Shown here piece by piece: positions 8,201-16,763 of a stretch of 64,000 nucleotides of DNA (the first letter of the stretch is position 1; each line of letters opens with the position of its first letter). The notes beneath the pieces were generated by a model. It worked only from the letters and a program-made list of their open reading frames with translations, made no database searches and had not been told where the DNA came from. The DNA comes from Halarchaeum grantii. GTDB taxonomy: Archaea; Halobacteriota; Halobacteria; Halobacteriales; Halobacteriaceae. The translations under genes and the position numbers were made by a program. Location: NCBI RefSeq assembly GCF_014647455.2, contig NZ_BMPF01000001.1, positions 310,001 through 374,000 of the forward strand, read 5' to 3'.

Positions 8201-9660
8201 GAGCTCCCGTTCTGCGATGACGACGTCGCCTCCTGATCGACGCCCATCGCGTTGAACAGCTTCCGTTTCACCGCTTCCTCCGTCAGCTGCAGGAGCGTCT
8301 CGCGGTTCTCCTCGGAGGTCTCGATGCCCGTGAAGATGCCGAGCGGGATCTCCGCCGACCCCTGCGTCGAGTGCCCGCCCGCGTCGCCGATCTCGCTGAA
8401 GGCGTCCTGGAGGACCTTCCCGATGTTCATCCGGATGTCCTTCGAGCGCGCCGCGAGATAGATCGTGTCGTCCACGATGCCGAACACCGCCGTCGTCGTG
8501 ATGCCCTCGAGGTTGAGGAGCTGCTGGGCGGCCTGCGCGAGCGCGTCCCGGTTCCGGATGAAGCCCGCGTCGCTGACGAGGTGGCTCCCCTGGACGTCGC
8601 GGTTCGTGATGGCCTCCGCGAGCACGTCGAGGGTCTCCGGGCTCATGTTCGGCGACTCCACCTGCTCGAGGACATCGTGGTCCGCGAACGGGTAGAGGTA
8701 CGCGGCGGCCGTCAGGTCCGCCGGCGTCGTCTCCCGGCGGAAGTCGAGCGTCTCCGCGCGGATCCCGTAGAGGAGCGCGGTCGCGACCTCCTGGGAGACG
8801 GAGAGGTCGAACTCCTGGATGTACTTCGTGAGGATGGTGGAGGTCGCGGAGACGTTCGGCCGGACGTCCACGAACTCCGCGTCGACCTCGCCGGAGGCCT
8901 CGTAGTGGTCGATGAAGACGTCGATGTCGGACTCGACCTGTATCTCGCCCGCCTTCGCCGGGTCGATGAGCGCCGTCGTGTCGTAACCCTCGATGTCGAC
9001 GTCGTCGTAGGGCGTGAGCTCTATGTCGAGGAGGTTGACGAACGCGCGGTTCTCCTGATGACCGATCTCGCCGAAGTAGAGGATGTCCGCCTCGATGCCG
9101 AGGTGTTCGGCGATCGCTTGGAGGGCGGCCGCCGCCGCGATCGAGTCCGGGTCCGGGTTGTCGTGCGTGACGATCGCCATGCGCTCGGTCGTCGCCTCGA
9201 TGACGTCGGCGAGCTGGCGGGCCTTGTACTCGAGCTCGCCCGATTCGAGCGCGTGAAGCGCGGCGTCCGCGATCACGGAGGAGGGGTTGACGACGACGTC
9301 CGCGCCGAGGTCGGTGAGTTCGTCGCTCGAGACCGGGTCGCTCGCGCGCACCACGAGGAACTGCTCGTCGTCGCGCGCGCGGATGTTCCGCACCGCGTCC
9401 TCGTTGGCCTCGACGTCCGACGCCATTACGAGGACGACGTCGCGGTCCGCGACGAGTTCGGCGACCTCCTCCTCGCGGATGTCGGCCGCCTGCGCGTTCA
9501 GGTCCTGATCGCGCAGCGCCTCCACCCGGGACTCGTCCCGGTCGACGATGAGCACGTCCTTCCCGCGCTCGACGAGTTCCTCGGCGACCGCGTGCCCGAC
9601 GCTGCCGCAGCCGAGGATGGCGTACGTCGACATGGACGAGATCGTAGCCCGGCTACTCAT
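8197..9660 (-). CDS. TrkA-N / DHH family phosphoesterase
   Basis: The protein (up to 487 aa) joins an N-terminal NAD-binding TrkA-N (RCK-like) Rossmann domain, with YAILGCGSVGHAVAEEL, to a DHH/RecJ-like phosphoesterase (about 150-330) and a DHHA1 domain. DHH motifs include THDNPDPDSIAAA and FIDHYEASGE; in the latter the usual second His of DHH is Tyr. The family acts on nucleotides such as cyclic dinucleotides or nanoRNA, but this fusion is uncharacterised. A TATA box at 9686-9694 fits the ATG at 9660 as a near-leaderless start. The internal ATG at 9633 (MSTYAIL) gives a more typical N-terminus and is the alternative. Confidence 0.85.
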   Translation of the reverse strand: MSSRATISSMSTYAILGCGSVGHAVAEELVERGKDVLIVDRDESRVEALRDQDLNAQAADIREEEVAELVADRDVVLVMASDVEANEDAVRNIRARDDEQFLVVRASDPVSSDELTDLGADVVVNPSSVIADAALHALESGELEYKARQLADVIEATTERMAIVTHDNPDPDSIAAAAALQAIAEHLGIEADILYFGEIGHQENRAFVNLLDIELTPYDDVDIEGYDTTALIDPAKAGEIQVESDIDVFIDHYEASGEVDAEFVDVRPNVSATSTILTKYIQEFDLSVSQEVATALLYGIRAETLDFRRETTPADLTAAAYLYPFADHDVLEQVESPNMSPETLDVLAEAITNRDVQGSHLVSDAGFIRNRDALAQAAQQLLNLEGITTTAVFGIVDDTIYLAARSKDIRMNIGKVLQDAFSEIGDAGGHSTQGSAEIPLGIFTGIETSEENRETLLQLTEEAVKRKLFNAMGVDQEATSSSQNGSS

Positions 9661-9685
9661 GGATAGGCCTCGCTACCGCCCCGCA

Positions 9686-9694
9686 GTACTTAAC
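9686..9694 (-). promoter_or_regulatory. TATA box of the TrkA-N/DHH gene
   Basis: On the minus strand GTTAAGTAC lies about 30 nt before the ATG at 9660. It supports a near-leaderless transcript. Confidence 0.45.
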
Positions 9695-9756
9695 GTCCCC
9701 GACGAGCGGACTCGTGGCGGCGCGTGCGACGGCGGCCCACGACGGCACCGGAAAGA

Positions 9757-9764
9757 AACTTATT
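9757..9764 (+). promoter_or_regulatory. probable promoter of the tRNA-Lys gene
   Basis: AACTTATT is the only AT-rich TATA-like stretch in the GC-rich spacer. It lies about 35 nt before the mature 5' end at 9796, which leaves room for a short leader. Confidence 0.5.
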
Positions 9765-9795
9765 TGACTACCCCGCAGCAAGTGATGGATGCGTT

Positions 9796-9869
9796 GGGCC
9801 GGTAGCTCAGTTAGGCAGAGCGTCTGACTCTTAATCAGACGGTCGGGGGTTCAATTCCCTCCCGGCCCG
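9796..9869 (+). tRNA. tRNA-Lys (anticodon CTT)
   Basis: A 74-nt cloverleaf is present. Acceptor GGGCCGG (9796-9802) pairs perfectly with CCGGCCC (9862-9868). The D stem is GCTC/GAGC. The anticodon stem TCTGA/TCAGA encloses loop CTCTTAA with anticodon CTT. The T arm GGGGG-TTCAATT-CCCTC follows. The discriminator is G9869. CCA is not encoded. There is no intron. The 3' part is the attachment site of the adjoining integrative element, and the gene stays intact because the element restores the 3' end. Confidence 0.97.
9842..9869 (+). repeat. attL: 28-bp core shared with the tRNA-Lys 3' end
   Basis: The last 28 nt of the tRNA, from the variable loop through the discriminator base, are repeated exactly at 24361-24388. 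After one or two mismatched bases both copies continue with TTCCTGAAG. This is the classical signature of tyrosine-integrase insertion into a tRNA 3' end. Confidence 0.93.
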
Positions 9870-10212
9870 CTTCCTGAAGGACTGATGCCGAGTTAGACCG
9901 TTAGCGGCTGAACTGGTTACTGATAGGGGTTAGAGCAACTACAACCTTGTGGAACCCCCGGTATTTTGGCGTCAGTTCATCACGAACCTACCGCGCATCG
10001 TCGTCCTCCGGTGGTTTTGGTTCAGCCGAAAACGGTGTCTCTCTGCATCGAGTCAATTCTGTCGCGCGCGAGGATTCGGCCTCGGTGATACACCCAATAT
10101 CTGATTTTGTGGCTTCCACCCGACCTAAGAGGACGCTCCTACAGACTACCAGCAGATAGGTGATCGAATACTACCTGTTCCTTGTTCAGGCTTTGACCCC
10201 ACCAGAAGTCGG
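9870..10212. other. gene-poor left end of the integrative element
   Basis: No convincing gene is found here. A 70-codon plus-strand frame (9947-10159) is Ser/Arg-rich and lacks any recognisable motif or haloarchaeal acidity. The segment may hold integrase arm-binding sites, but no clear repeat is visible. Confidence 0.5.
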
Positions 10213-10464
10213 TCAGAGATCATCACTCGCGTTCCGCTGTTCCGCACACCAATCGAGAATCTCCTCACGGAGATTGTCAGGCGTCGGCCCGAACAGTCGT
10301 CCAAGCCGCCAGCCGAGGTTGTTCCACGTCAGTTCTTCGAGTACTCCTTCGTACTCTTGCCCCTCAACCGCGCGTGTCCAGCCCTGCTTGAAGTTTCGTC
10401 GGCGTCCGTCGGTCAAGTCCTTGCGCTTGTCCTCCTCGTACGTGAGGCCCTCCAAGTCGAACAT
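10213..10464 (-). CDS. small hypothetical protein
   Basis: The 83-aa product is charged and shows regular amphipathic segments (EGLTYEEDKRKDLTDGRRRN, then WNNLGWRLGRLFG), which argues for a real folded protein. It has no Cys and no membrane helix. I do not recognise a named family. It is divergent from the GNAT-like gene with only about 30 nt between starts, so promoters must overlap coding DNA if both starts are right. Confidence 0.6.
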   Translation of the reverse strand: MFDLEGLTYEEDKRKDLTDGRRRNFKQGWTRAVEGQEYEGVLEELTWNNLGWRLGRLFGPTPDNLREEILDWCAEQRNASDDL

Positions 10465-10497
10465 GGCGAACTCAACATTTCAGAAGAAGACTCATCA

Positions 10498-10857
10498 ATG
10501 CTTGCCCCCACGTTGAATCCAGAGATGACCTTAGCCGACGAGATCGAGGAAGTGGAGCCGGAGGAAGTGCGCCTCGATGAAGCGATGCTCGGCTACAACA
10601 TCTACGTGTGTGGCGAATACGCGGGTGCTATCGAAGGTGTACCCGGTTCGTTGGAGCATCTCGTAGTGGAAATGCATTGGGAGGGGAAGGGGGTGGGTCG
10701 AACGGCACTTCGTAAGTTCATCGAGCTGAGTCGTGCTGAGGGGTGTTCTGTTGTCACGACGAACAACGACGTGCATCCCGCGATGACGCATATCCTCGAA
10801 ACGGAGGGCTTCGAGGAGCAGACAGACGGTATTGGGTGGGAGAAGGAAGTTCAGTAA
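10498..10857 (+). CDS. GNAT-like N-acetyltransferase
   Basis: The 119-aa protein has the acetyl-CoA-binding motif A of GNAT enzymes in EMHWEGKGVGRTALRKFIE (the Q/R-x-x-G-x-G/A pyrophosphate loop), followed by a helix and a C-terminal strand-helix with TNNDVHPAMTHILETEGFEE. It is short for a GNAT and may be a minimal or partly reduced version. An internal ATG at 10525 is an alternative start; the frame also stays open upstream, overlapping the divergent small gene. The acceptor substrate is unknown. Confidence 0.6.
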   Translation: MLAPTLNPEMTLADEIEEVEPEEVRLDEAMLGYNIYVCGEYAGAIEGVPGSLEHLVVEMHWEGKGVGRTALRKFIELSRAEGCSVVTTNNDVHPAMTHILETEGFEEQTDGIGWEKEVQ

Positions 10858-10864
10858 TCTTCCG

Positions 10865-11230
10865 TCAGTAGATCAAGTGCGACTCCAGTTCCGAACGTAT
10901 CGCTTCCTGAGTCTCTCGTACGTTCTCCAGTCGGTGACTCACAGCATCGAGGTCGCTGTTACTCTCCTCGACTCCCTCGGCGATCTGCTCCAGTAGTTCC
11001 TGCTGTCGTTCGAGCATCGAACGAATTGCGGTCACGTCGTAGTCGGGTGAGAGCTGTTCGAGCGTGGCTGTCTCCTCCGCAATAAGGAGCTGAAGGAGTT
11101 CGGATTCGTTCCCGACCGCATCGTTGGCTTCGACGGCGGCCTCCAGCTTATCGCCCTGTTCGGGGGATAACGCCACCTCGATGAGTTCTGGCTCGTAGGG
11201 TGTCACACTCGCTCCTGCTCGGGCCACCAT
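10865..11230 (-). CDS. hypothetical coiled-coil protein
   Basis: This 121-aa acidic protein has a short N-terminal strand-helix segment (LIEVALSPEQGDKLEAAVEA) and a long C-terminal amphipathic helix from about residue 65 to 118, likely a coiled coil. The N-terminus could suit a ribbon-helix-helix-like or small dimerisation fold, but no DNA-binding signature is certain. The convergent GNAT-like gene ends 7 bp away. Confidence 0.62.
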   Translation of the reverse strand: MVARAGASVTPYEPELIEVALSPEQGDKLEAAVEANDAVGNESELLQLLIAEETATLEQLSPDYDVTAIRSMLERQQELLEQIAEGVEESNSDLDAVSHRLENVRETQEAIRSELESHLIY

Positions 11231-11622
11231 GTAAATCGTTGGTCAACAACACATCAAGGGCGGCGAAAAAGCCCCCATACGCCCACAATTAGTAGACGCA
11301 GAACGCCGGGATTTTCGCCGTCTCAGCGACCCAAAATCGGAGTGAAATCACCCCAATTTCGCAGAGCGGCTTACCTATCTGCACGCCCTACGGGGGGTGG
11401 GTGATGTTCTAACCGGTGGTTAGACAATTGTCGTACTCTTTCGCGTGTACCCTACACTCTCTGCGACGTGGTGCTGTACGGTTTCTTAGACGGGTTTCGG
11501 TGGGAAGATTATGCTTCCCCACTTGTAGAGTTGCGGAGCTTCTGTATCGCTCTGCTGTGGCTTCTGATGGGCTACGATCTGGTGGGAAGTGAGGGAGTTG
11601 TTCGTCACGGTCGAGCGGGGGG

Positions 11623-11796
11623 CATACACAGTAGTAGTACTGTTGTAGTTCACCGTATGGTTCACAACTCAACTGGACACTCAAACGGACTAATCAAGTG
11701 ACTTAACGCATAGAGGGGCAGTAGAACAGCTAACGATATAGAATAGAGTATGACCGTATTACTGTTGTCTCAATCAGTACTATACTACTGTGTATG
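11623..11796. repeat. 14-bp inverted repeat pair
   Basis: CATACACAGTAGTA at 11623-11636 has its exact reverse complement at 11783-11796. The arms are 146 bp apart and continue imperfectly through GTAC-containing sequence on the inner side. Confidence 0.7.
11697..11718 (+). repeat. dispersed 22-nt motif, copy 1
   Basis: The motif is GTGA, four variable bases and the core ACGCATAGAGGGG. It matches copies at 18370-18391 and 19142-19163. All three lie outside genes in the element. Confidence 0.65.
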
Positions 11797-12148
11797 GTCG
11801 GGGGTAGTACTCCGATCAACCTACCTCAGTTACCAACGGGTTGGGCAGTAGGTTCCACGGTAGAGAACCACGACTACCGAGAAGACATTATAGGTTCGAC
11901 AAATGTCTAAATAGTATTGTTCTTGGGTACCGTGGAGATTGCAGTCTCGTCTGGCTCAACCAGATAATAACACCCGCACATACTCAACCGGGCTATAGGG
12001 TTCGACCAGAACCGCTCATCTTGCGACCATAGTCGAAGATCAGAGTCGTATCGGCAGTCGTTTTCAGCCATCGACTGCCAGCGAAACTATCCATACTCCG
12101 ATCTTCAGTGAGGGGGTAGCGAGTGAGCGACCGATGTGAGTCGAACAA

Positions 12149-12170
12149 GCCCTCGATGCGGTGATTCCGA
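12149..12170 (-). repeat. dispersed 22-nt motif, divergent copy
   Basis: The reverse complement carries CGCATCGAGGG with a partial upstream match, about 16 of 22 positions against copy 18370. It is followed by CGGTGATTCCG, which also adjoins the copy at 18503. Confidence 0.4.
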
Positions 12171-12221
12171 TGGCACAGGAGCCTTCGGGAAGTCCGAGGA
12201 TACAAGAAGCGAACAAGACCG

Positions 12222-12243
12222 CGTGATCTACCGCATCGAGGTC
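12222..12243 (+). repeat. dispersed 22-nt motif, divergent copy
   Basis: CGTGATCTACCGCATCGAGG matches the motif except at a few positions including the last two bases. Confidence 0.4.
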
Positions 12244-12300
12244 AAGAACGGTCAGATACACGACTTCCGACAACACGATCTCCGACCGCCGAGAGAGTCG

Positions 12301-13023
12301 TCAGAGGTCGTCCTCAGAGAAGATCAACCGAGCGCTGTTGTCGGTGAGCCACTCCGAGTGCGCTTCGTACTCAGGGTCATGCTCGGCTACGAGTGACCAG
12401 AACTCCGAGCTGTGGTTCGCCTCACGGAGATGGGCGAGTTCGTGAACGACGACGTAGTCAACGATCTCCGGCGGAGCCATCATCAGTCGCCAATTTAGGC
12501 CGAGTGTTCCGTTCGAGGAGCAACTCCCCCACTTGGTACGCTGGTTCCGAACCTCGATCTGCTCGTACCCAACGCCCATCCGTTCTGCGAAGTAGTCCGT
12601 TCGTCGCTCGAACCGTTGGCGGGCATTTCTCCGGTATAGCGTTTCCAAAGCGCGCTCAATGGATGTATCCTCGACGTGGTGTTTCGCAAGCCGAAGCATG
12701 CCGTCAACAACGCTCGATGAAGGACGCTGCTCGACGACAACCTCGTGTTCCTCTCCGAGATACGGGAACGACTCACCCGCCTCGAATCGTCGCTCAGGAA
12801 CTTGGTCGCGGTACTTCTCGAACCCTCTCGTCTTTTCGACTACCCACGCGGCGTTGTCGCGGAGAAGCTCGTCCGGAGTGACTGCCGGAAACTCGGGAAG
12901 GACGACGGTGACACCGTGAATGTCCACGTCGATGCGAGGGTTCGAGGCGTCCGAACTATGGCGCACGTCGTACTCGATGGCGTTCCCAAGCAGGTCGATT
13001 TCGTGGAGTTGGGCTTTAGCCAT
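12301..13023 (-). CDS. YgjP-like zinc metallopeptidase (DUF45/M48-like)
   Basis: The 240-aa product is a cytosolic gluzincin-type metalloprotein. The zinc motif HELAH is at residues 194-198 with a third ligand candidate His204, and the family signature RTKWGSCSSNGTLGLNWRL precedes it. YgjP/DUF45 genes often accompany type I restriction loci; their role there is not established. The ATG overlaps the hsdR stop by 8 nt (ATGGCTAA), so it is the last gene of the hsd operon. Confidence 0.87.
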   Translation of the reverse strand: MAKAQLHEIDLLGNAIEYDVRHSSDASNPRIDVDIHGVTVVLPEFPAVTPDELLRDNAAWVVEKTRGFEKYRDQVPERRFEAGESFPYLGEEHEVVVEQRPSSSVVDGMLRLAKHHVEDTSIERALETLYRRNARQRFERRTDYFAERMGVGYEQIEVRNQRTKWGSCSSNGTLGLNWRLMMAPPEIVDYVVVHELAHLREANHSSEFWSLVAEHDPEYEAHSEWLTDNSARLIFSEDDL

Positions 13024-15970
13024 GGTTACGGATGAGGTAGTTCCGGAGCGCGTCCACGAAGTCGTCGTTCCGAATCAGGTGGCCGAGATCGTACTGCTTG
13101 ACCATTACGTCCAGCAGGATACGCTCGATCTCCGAGATGGTCTGCTGGTTCGTCTTCCAGCCCGGATAGTCGCGGTCAACACGGTCGTTGAACTGTGAGA
13201 CGATCTCCTCGGCTATCGCTTCCGCTTGCTCCTCGGACTCGATTGCGTCGGGTGTCTCCTCCGTGAGGTGCGTGTAGATGGCGAACTCGGCGTCGTCCAT
13301 CCCCTGCTCCTCGGCATCTTCTTCGACGCGCATCACCGCGTCCTCAACCGACTTCAGGGCCTCCACAGCATCCGGGTCACTGATCTGGTCGTTCTGCCAG
13401 CGTTCGACTATATCGGTCACGCGCTCACTCAGCCGTTTGTATCGTGGATTCTGGTTCTCCCGGGGATGGAGATGTTCCCGAGTAGCGTGAGCGATCTGCG
13501 ACGCTTTCACACCGGGGTTGTCGAGGTCTTCAACGTCTTCGAGGTACTCCTCCCCGAGCTTGTAGGTGGGGAAGTCACGCTTTATCTCCGTGATTTCGAC
13601 GTTGTCGCTGATTATCTCCCGCGTCTTCTCCCGCATATCCTCCTCAGGGTCGTCCTCTCCCGATGTGGTTCGCGTGAACGCGACGTGAATCCGACTCAGC
13701 CACTTGTAGTCCTGCTCGATGCCTTCGGTCACGAGACGGCCATCCGGCGCGACGGCCTCGTAGAGATTCTGGAGGCGACGGAACCCCTGCTTGAACTCGC
13801 GACGTTCGGGGTGGGTGCTGACCCGGTTGACCGCCTCGTAGGTGGCTTCCTGCGTGTCGGTTTTCGGAACCCCGTCGAAGATGGTCATCACCGACTCGAC
13901 TTGCTCGACGAGGTCGTCGAACAGCTCGTCCTTGTCGCGGGCGGCGTAGGCTTTCGTCTCGGCGTCGTAGTCCAGCGCCTCGTCGATGTTCTCGAAGACG
14001 CCTTGGAAGTCCACGATCTCCCCGTTCTCCTTGCCCGGTGCAGGCCGGTTCGTTCGGGCGATAGCCTGCATGAGGTTGTGGTTCTTCAGGTTTCGGTCGA
14101 GGTACATCGTCTTCAGTATCGGCGCATCGAAGCCCGTCAGGAGCATGTTGTGGACGACGAGCAGTTCCGGGCCTCCATCTTCCTTGAACGCCTTGACGAT
14201 GCTGTCACGCTCCTCAGAATCCGTGTGGAACTGCTCGATCAAGTCGGGGTCGTCCTTCGTCGCCGTGTAGAGGACTTCGACAGCATCCTCCCCACGCCGC
14301 TCGATGAGTCGTTCCCCGTACATCGCCGCCGACCGACGACTCGGTGTGACGACCATCCCCTTCCAGCCGTTCGGCGCGACGTGTTCCGCGTAGTGGTGGT
14401 CGATCTCATCGACGGCGCGGTCAACACGCGGCTCGATCTCCGCGAGCGTCGTCGCGTTCACGTTATCGCGGATGAACTCGCGTTTCTCGTCGGTCGTCAT
14501 CCCACGGAAGTTCTCCTCGAACTCCTCGTCCAATCCCGCCTCGTCGATCTCCCACTCCATCTCGTGACGGAGCGTGAAGTACACGGGAAGAATCAGACCG
14601 TCCTCGATGCCGCGTTTCACGGAGTAGCGATGCAGGTAGTCCTCGCCCTCGGGGGAGAACTCGCGGAACGTGTTCTTGTCCTTCTCGCGTTCTCCCTCCT
14701 GAACAGGCGTGCCGGTGAAGCCGAAGTGATAGCAGTCGGGTAACGCCGCATCGAGGCGGCTCCCAAGATCGGCCTCCATGAAGCGATGGGCCTCGTCGGA
14801 CATGACGATGACCTCGTCGTTGCCCTGCACGTCGGGGTCAACGTCCTCGAACTTCTGGATGGTGGTGAGAACGAGTTCGCTCTGCCCTCGCTCGATGAGT
14901 TCTTGCAGGTGGTCGATGCTCTCCGCTTCCGTCCACCGTTCGAGGGAGAGGTTCGCCAGCTGGTCGCGCATCTGGCTGTTGAGCTTGTCCGTATCGACGA
15001 TGATGAACACCTGCGGGTTCTGCGCCACGTCGCGCTTCAGGAGGTTCTCGGCGGCGTAGAGCATCGTGAAGGACTTCCCCGACCCTTGGGTGTGCCAGAT
15101 GAGTCCGCGCTTGTGTTCGCCCTTCTGGACGCGGTCGAGAATCCGGTTCACCGCGTAGTACTGCATGTAGCGCGGAACGATCTTCGCGTCCCCGCCAGCT
15201 CGCCGTTCGTAGAAGACGAAGTTCTTCAGCAGATCGAGGAGCGTCTGCGGGTTACAGAGCGCGTTCACCGCCTGCCGCATCTCGTTGTCGTCCTCGAACT
15301 TCGCGGGGGCGTCGTTCCACGGTTCGTAGAACTCTCGGGGAGCGCCGACAGCACCGTAGCGCAGTTCCATCGTGTCGGCGGCGACGTTGAACAGCCCGGG
15401 AGAGAACAGTCGCGGTACGTCGTCTTGATAGGCCAGCAGGTCGCTGACGGCGTCGTGCCAGTCGTTATCCTGCGCGACGCTCTTGAGCTCCATCGTCACG
15501 AGCGGAATCCCGTTCACGAACAGGGATACGTCCGGGCGGATGGTTGTCTCCCGGGAGACGGAGAACTGATTCACCGCATGGAAGCGATTCTTCTCGGGGT
15601 TCTCGTAGTCGATCAGGTCAACGTAGACCGTCTCAGTTGTGCCGTCGTCGCGCTGGACGGTGAAGGTCTTCCCCTTGGTGAGAAGCTGGTGGAACGCCCG
15701 GTTGCCGTCCATGAGGTTCTCCGCATCGAGGTCGCGCTTCAGCGAGGAGACGAACTTCTCCACGTTCTCCTCGGTCACGTCCTCGTTGAGTGCGACGACC
15801 TGCTCCGCGAGGAGGTTCCAGTAGACGACCTCGTGGTTGCTCCGTTCGTAGGCGTCATCAAGGACTTTCGCGCCTCTGTCCCCGTCTTGTCCGTGGGTTT
15901 CCCATCCGACGCCGTCGAGCCACGAAAGAAGCGAGCGTTCGACGCCGTACTCGGATGGGGTACTAACCAT
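13016..15970 (-). CDS. hsdR: type I restriction enzyme, R (endonuclease/translocase) subunit
   Basis: At 984 aa this is a full-length HsdR, the DNA-cleaving motor of a type I restriction complex. The N-terminal PD-(D/E)xK nuclease is seen as Asp147 and Glu161-x-Lys163 (RPDVSL, TMELKS). The SF2 motor follows with Walker A TQGSGKS (Lys299), SDEAH at 391-395, and motif VI QAIARTNRPAPGK. A C-terminal helical region should contact HsdM. The start overlaps hsdS by 8 nt. Unlike hsdS, it has the same high GC as the 5' part of hsdM. Confidence 0.96.
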   Translation of the reverse strand: MVSTPSEYGVERSLLSWLDGVGWETHGQDGDRGAKVLDDAYERSNHEVVYWNLLAEQVVALNEDVTEENVEKFVSSLKRDLDAENLMDGNRAFHQLLTKGKTFTVQRDDGTTETVYVDLIDYENPEKNRFHAVNQFSVSRETTIRPDVSLFVNGIPLVTMELKSVAQDNDWHDAVSDLLAYQDDVPRLFSPGLFNVAADTMELRYGAVGAPREFYEPWNDAPAKFEDDNEMRQAVNALCNPQTLLDLLKNFVFYERRAGGDAKIVPRYMQYYAVNRILDRVQKGEHKRGLIWHTQGSGKSFTMLYAAENLLKRDVAQNPQVFIIVDTDKLNSQMRDQLANLSLERWTEAESIDHLQELIERGQSELVLTTIQKFEDVDPDVQGNDEVIVMSDEAHRFMEADLGSRLDAALPDCYHFGFTGTPVQEGEREKDKNTFREFSPEGEDYLHRYSVKRGIEDGLILPVYFTLRHEMEWEIDEAGLDEEFEENFRGMTTDEKREFIRDNVNATTLAEIEPRVDRAVDEIDHHYAEHVAPNGWKGMVVTPSRRSAAMYGERLIERRGEDAVEVLYTATKDDPDLIEQFHTDSEERDSIVKAFKEDGGPELLVVHNMLLTGFDAPILKTMYLDRNLKNHNLMQAIARTNRPAPGKENGEIVDFQGVFENIDEALDYDAETKAYAARDKDELFDDLVEQVESVMTIFDGVPKTDTQEATYEAVNRVSTHPERREFKQGFRRLQNLYEAVAPDGRLVTEGIEQDYKWLSRIHVAFTRTTSGEDDPEEDMREKTREIISDNVEITEIKRDFPTYKLGEEYLEDVEDLDNPGVKASQIAHATREHLHPRENQNPRYKRLSERVTDIVERWQNDQISDPDAVEALKSVEDAVMRVEEDAEEQGMDDAEFAIYTHLTEETPDAIESEEQAEAIAEEIVSQFNDRVDRDYPGWKTNQQTISEIERILLDVMVKQYDLGHLIRNDDFVDALRNYLIRNHG

Positions 15971-16763
15971 GACGGAGGATATGTTCTGGTATTTCTATAT
16001 CTTTGTTGTTCGTTCTAACTCTTCCTGAGAAAAGGTCGTCCATAAGACCACGCTTTAGTTGGATGAGTTTCCCTTTATATCGCTTTTCACCACGGTGAAT
16101 ATCCGCTTTCCCGGCGATCTCGTTAGTCTTTTTAATTGTACTGTCAATATTATTTAAAATAGTTGCTATCTTGCGCTGTTCTTCTAAGGGAGGAAGAGGA
16201 ATCAATAACGAGGCGTATTCGCCAGTATTGATGTTTGATTGTGCTGTCGTTTTCGCACGGCGACGAATCCAATCCCAATAGCGCTCACTAAGCGTGTATT
16301 GTAATATATATTGATTGTTAACACCTTGCTCAACCAGTCGGTGCCGGATTGAGTAGCCACCAAAACAACACTCTCCGTCAGTAGGGTCATATAAATACGT
16401 TTTTCCGAGTGACGCCCCTACTGAACCACTCCGTGCGAAGAGCAAGTCGCCTTCCTCTAAGATGCCATCCACAGCTTTATCTTCGGAAAGGCTTGCCAGA
16501 CTATCGTCCTGAAGTCCTCCAAAATCATCAAAATCTTGCGTCCTGATGTATCGAGGTTTCTCAGGGTCGTACTCCTCTGCTGATTCAGTAAGTCCGTATT
16601 CGGTTTCAAGCGTGACATCTCCTAACCGAACCGCGTACCAGTCCTCGGGAATATCCCCGACAGAGGTTTCATCAAGGCTCGATTTTACGGAAGACTTCGG
16701 TAGATCTTCGATGGTATTCTCTTTGTCACCAGTAAACTCATTCAATGTTCGTTCGTTACTCAT
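15963..16763 (-). CDS. hsdS: type I restriction-modification specificity subunit, half-size
   Basis: This 266-aa protein sets the DNA target of the complex. It has one target-recognition domain (about 40-190), ending in the typical LIPLPPLEEQRKIATIL junction, and one conserved helical spacer (about 195-250). Standard HsdS proteins are 400 aa or longer with two such units. It has a normal start and stop and overlaps both neighbours by 8 nt, so it looks intact and not truncated by decay. Half-size S subunits can work as dimers and then recognise a symmetric bipartite site; that is inference here. Sampled GC is about 45%, far below hsdR. Confidence 0.9.
   Translation of the reverse strand: MSNERTLNEFTGDKENTIEDLPKSSVKSSLDETSVGDIPEDWYAVRLGDVTLETEYGLTESAEEYDPEKPRYIRTQDFDDFGGLQDDSLASLSEDKAVDGILEEGDLLFARSGSVGASLGKTYLYDPTDGECCFGGYSIRHRLVEQGVNNQYILQYTLSERYWDWIRRRAKTTAQSNINTGEYASLLIPLPPLEEQRKIATILNNIDSTIKKTNEIAGKADIHRGEKRYKGKLIQLKRGLMDDLFSGRVRTNNKDIEIPEHILRHG

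Larger units (their letters stand above)
11231..12300. other. 1.07-kb non-coding, repeat-bearing region of the element
   Basis: I find no convincing gene here. The segment is AT-rich and contains inverted repeats: CTAACC/GGTTAG at 11409-11423, a 14-bp pair at 11623-11636 and 11783-11796, and GGCAGTCG/CGACTGCC at 12053-12079. It also holds three copies of the dispersed 22-nt motif. Frames of 70-90 codons on both strands overlap one another and lack acidic composition. It may be a regulatory or replication region, or decayed DNA. Confidence 0.6.

Noticed and set aside
11409-11701. Overlapping 77-91-codon frames on both strands
   Set aside because: They overlap each other, are not acidic, show no motif and lie in the repeat-rich non-coding stretch.
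12136-12396. Frame containing IYRIEVKNGQIHDFRQ as a possible gene fragment
   Set aside because: No start or family support, and it coincides with two divergent copies of the 22-nt motif, which explains part of the sequence.
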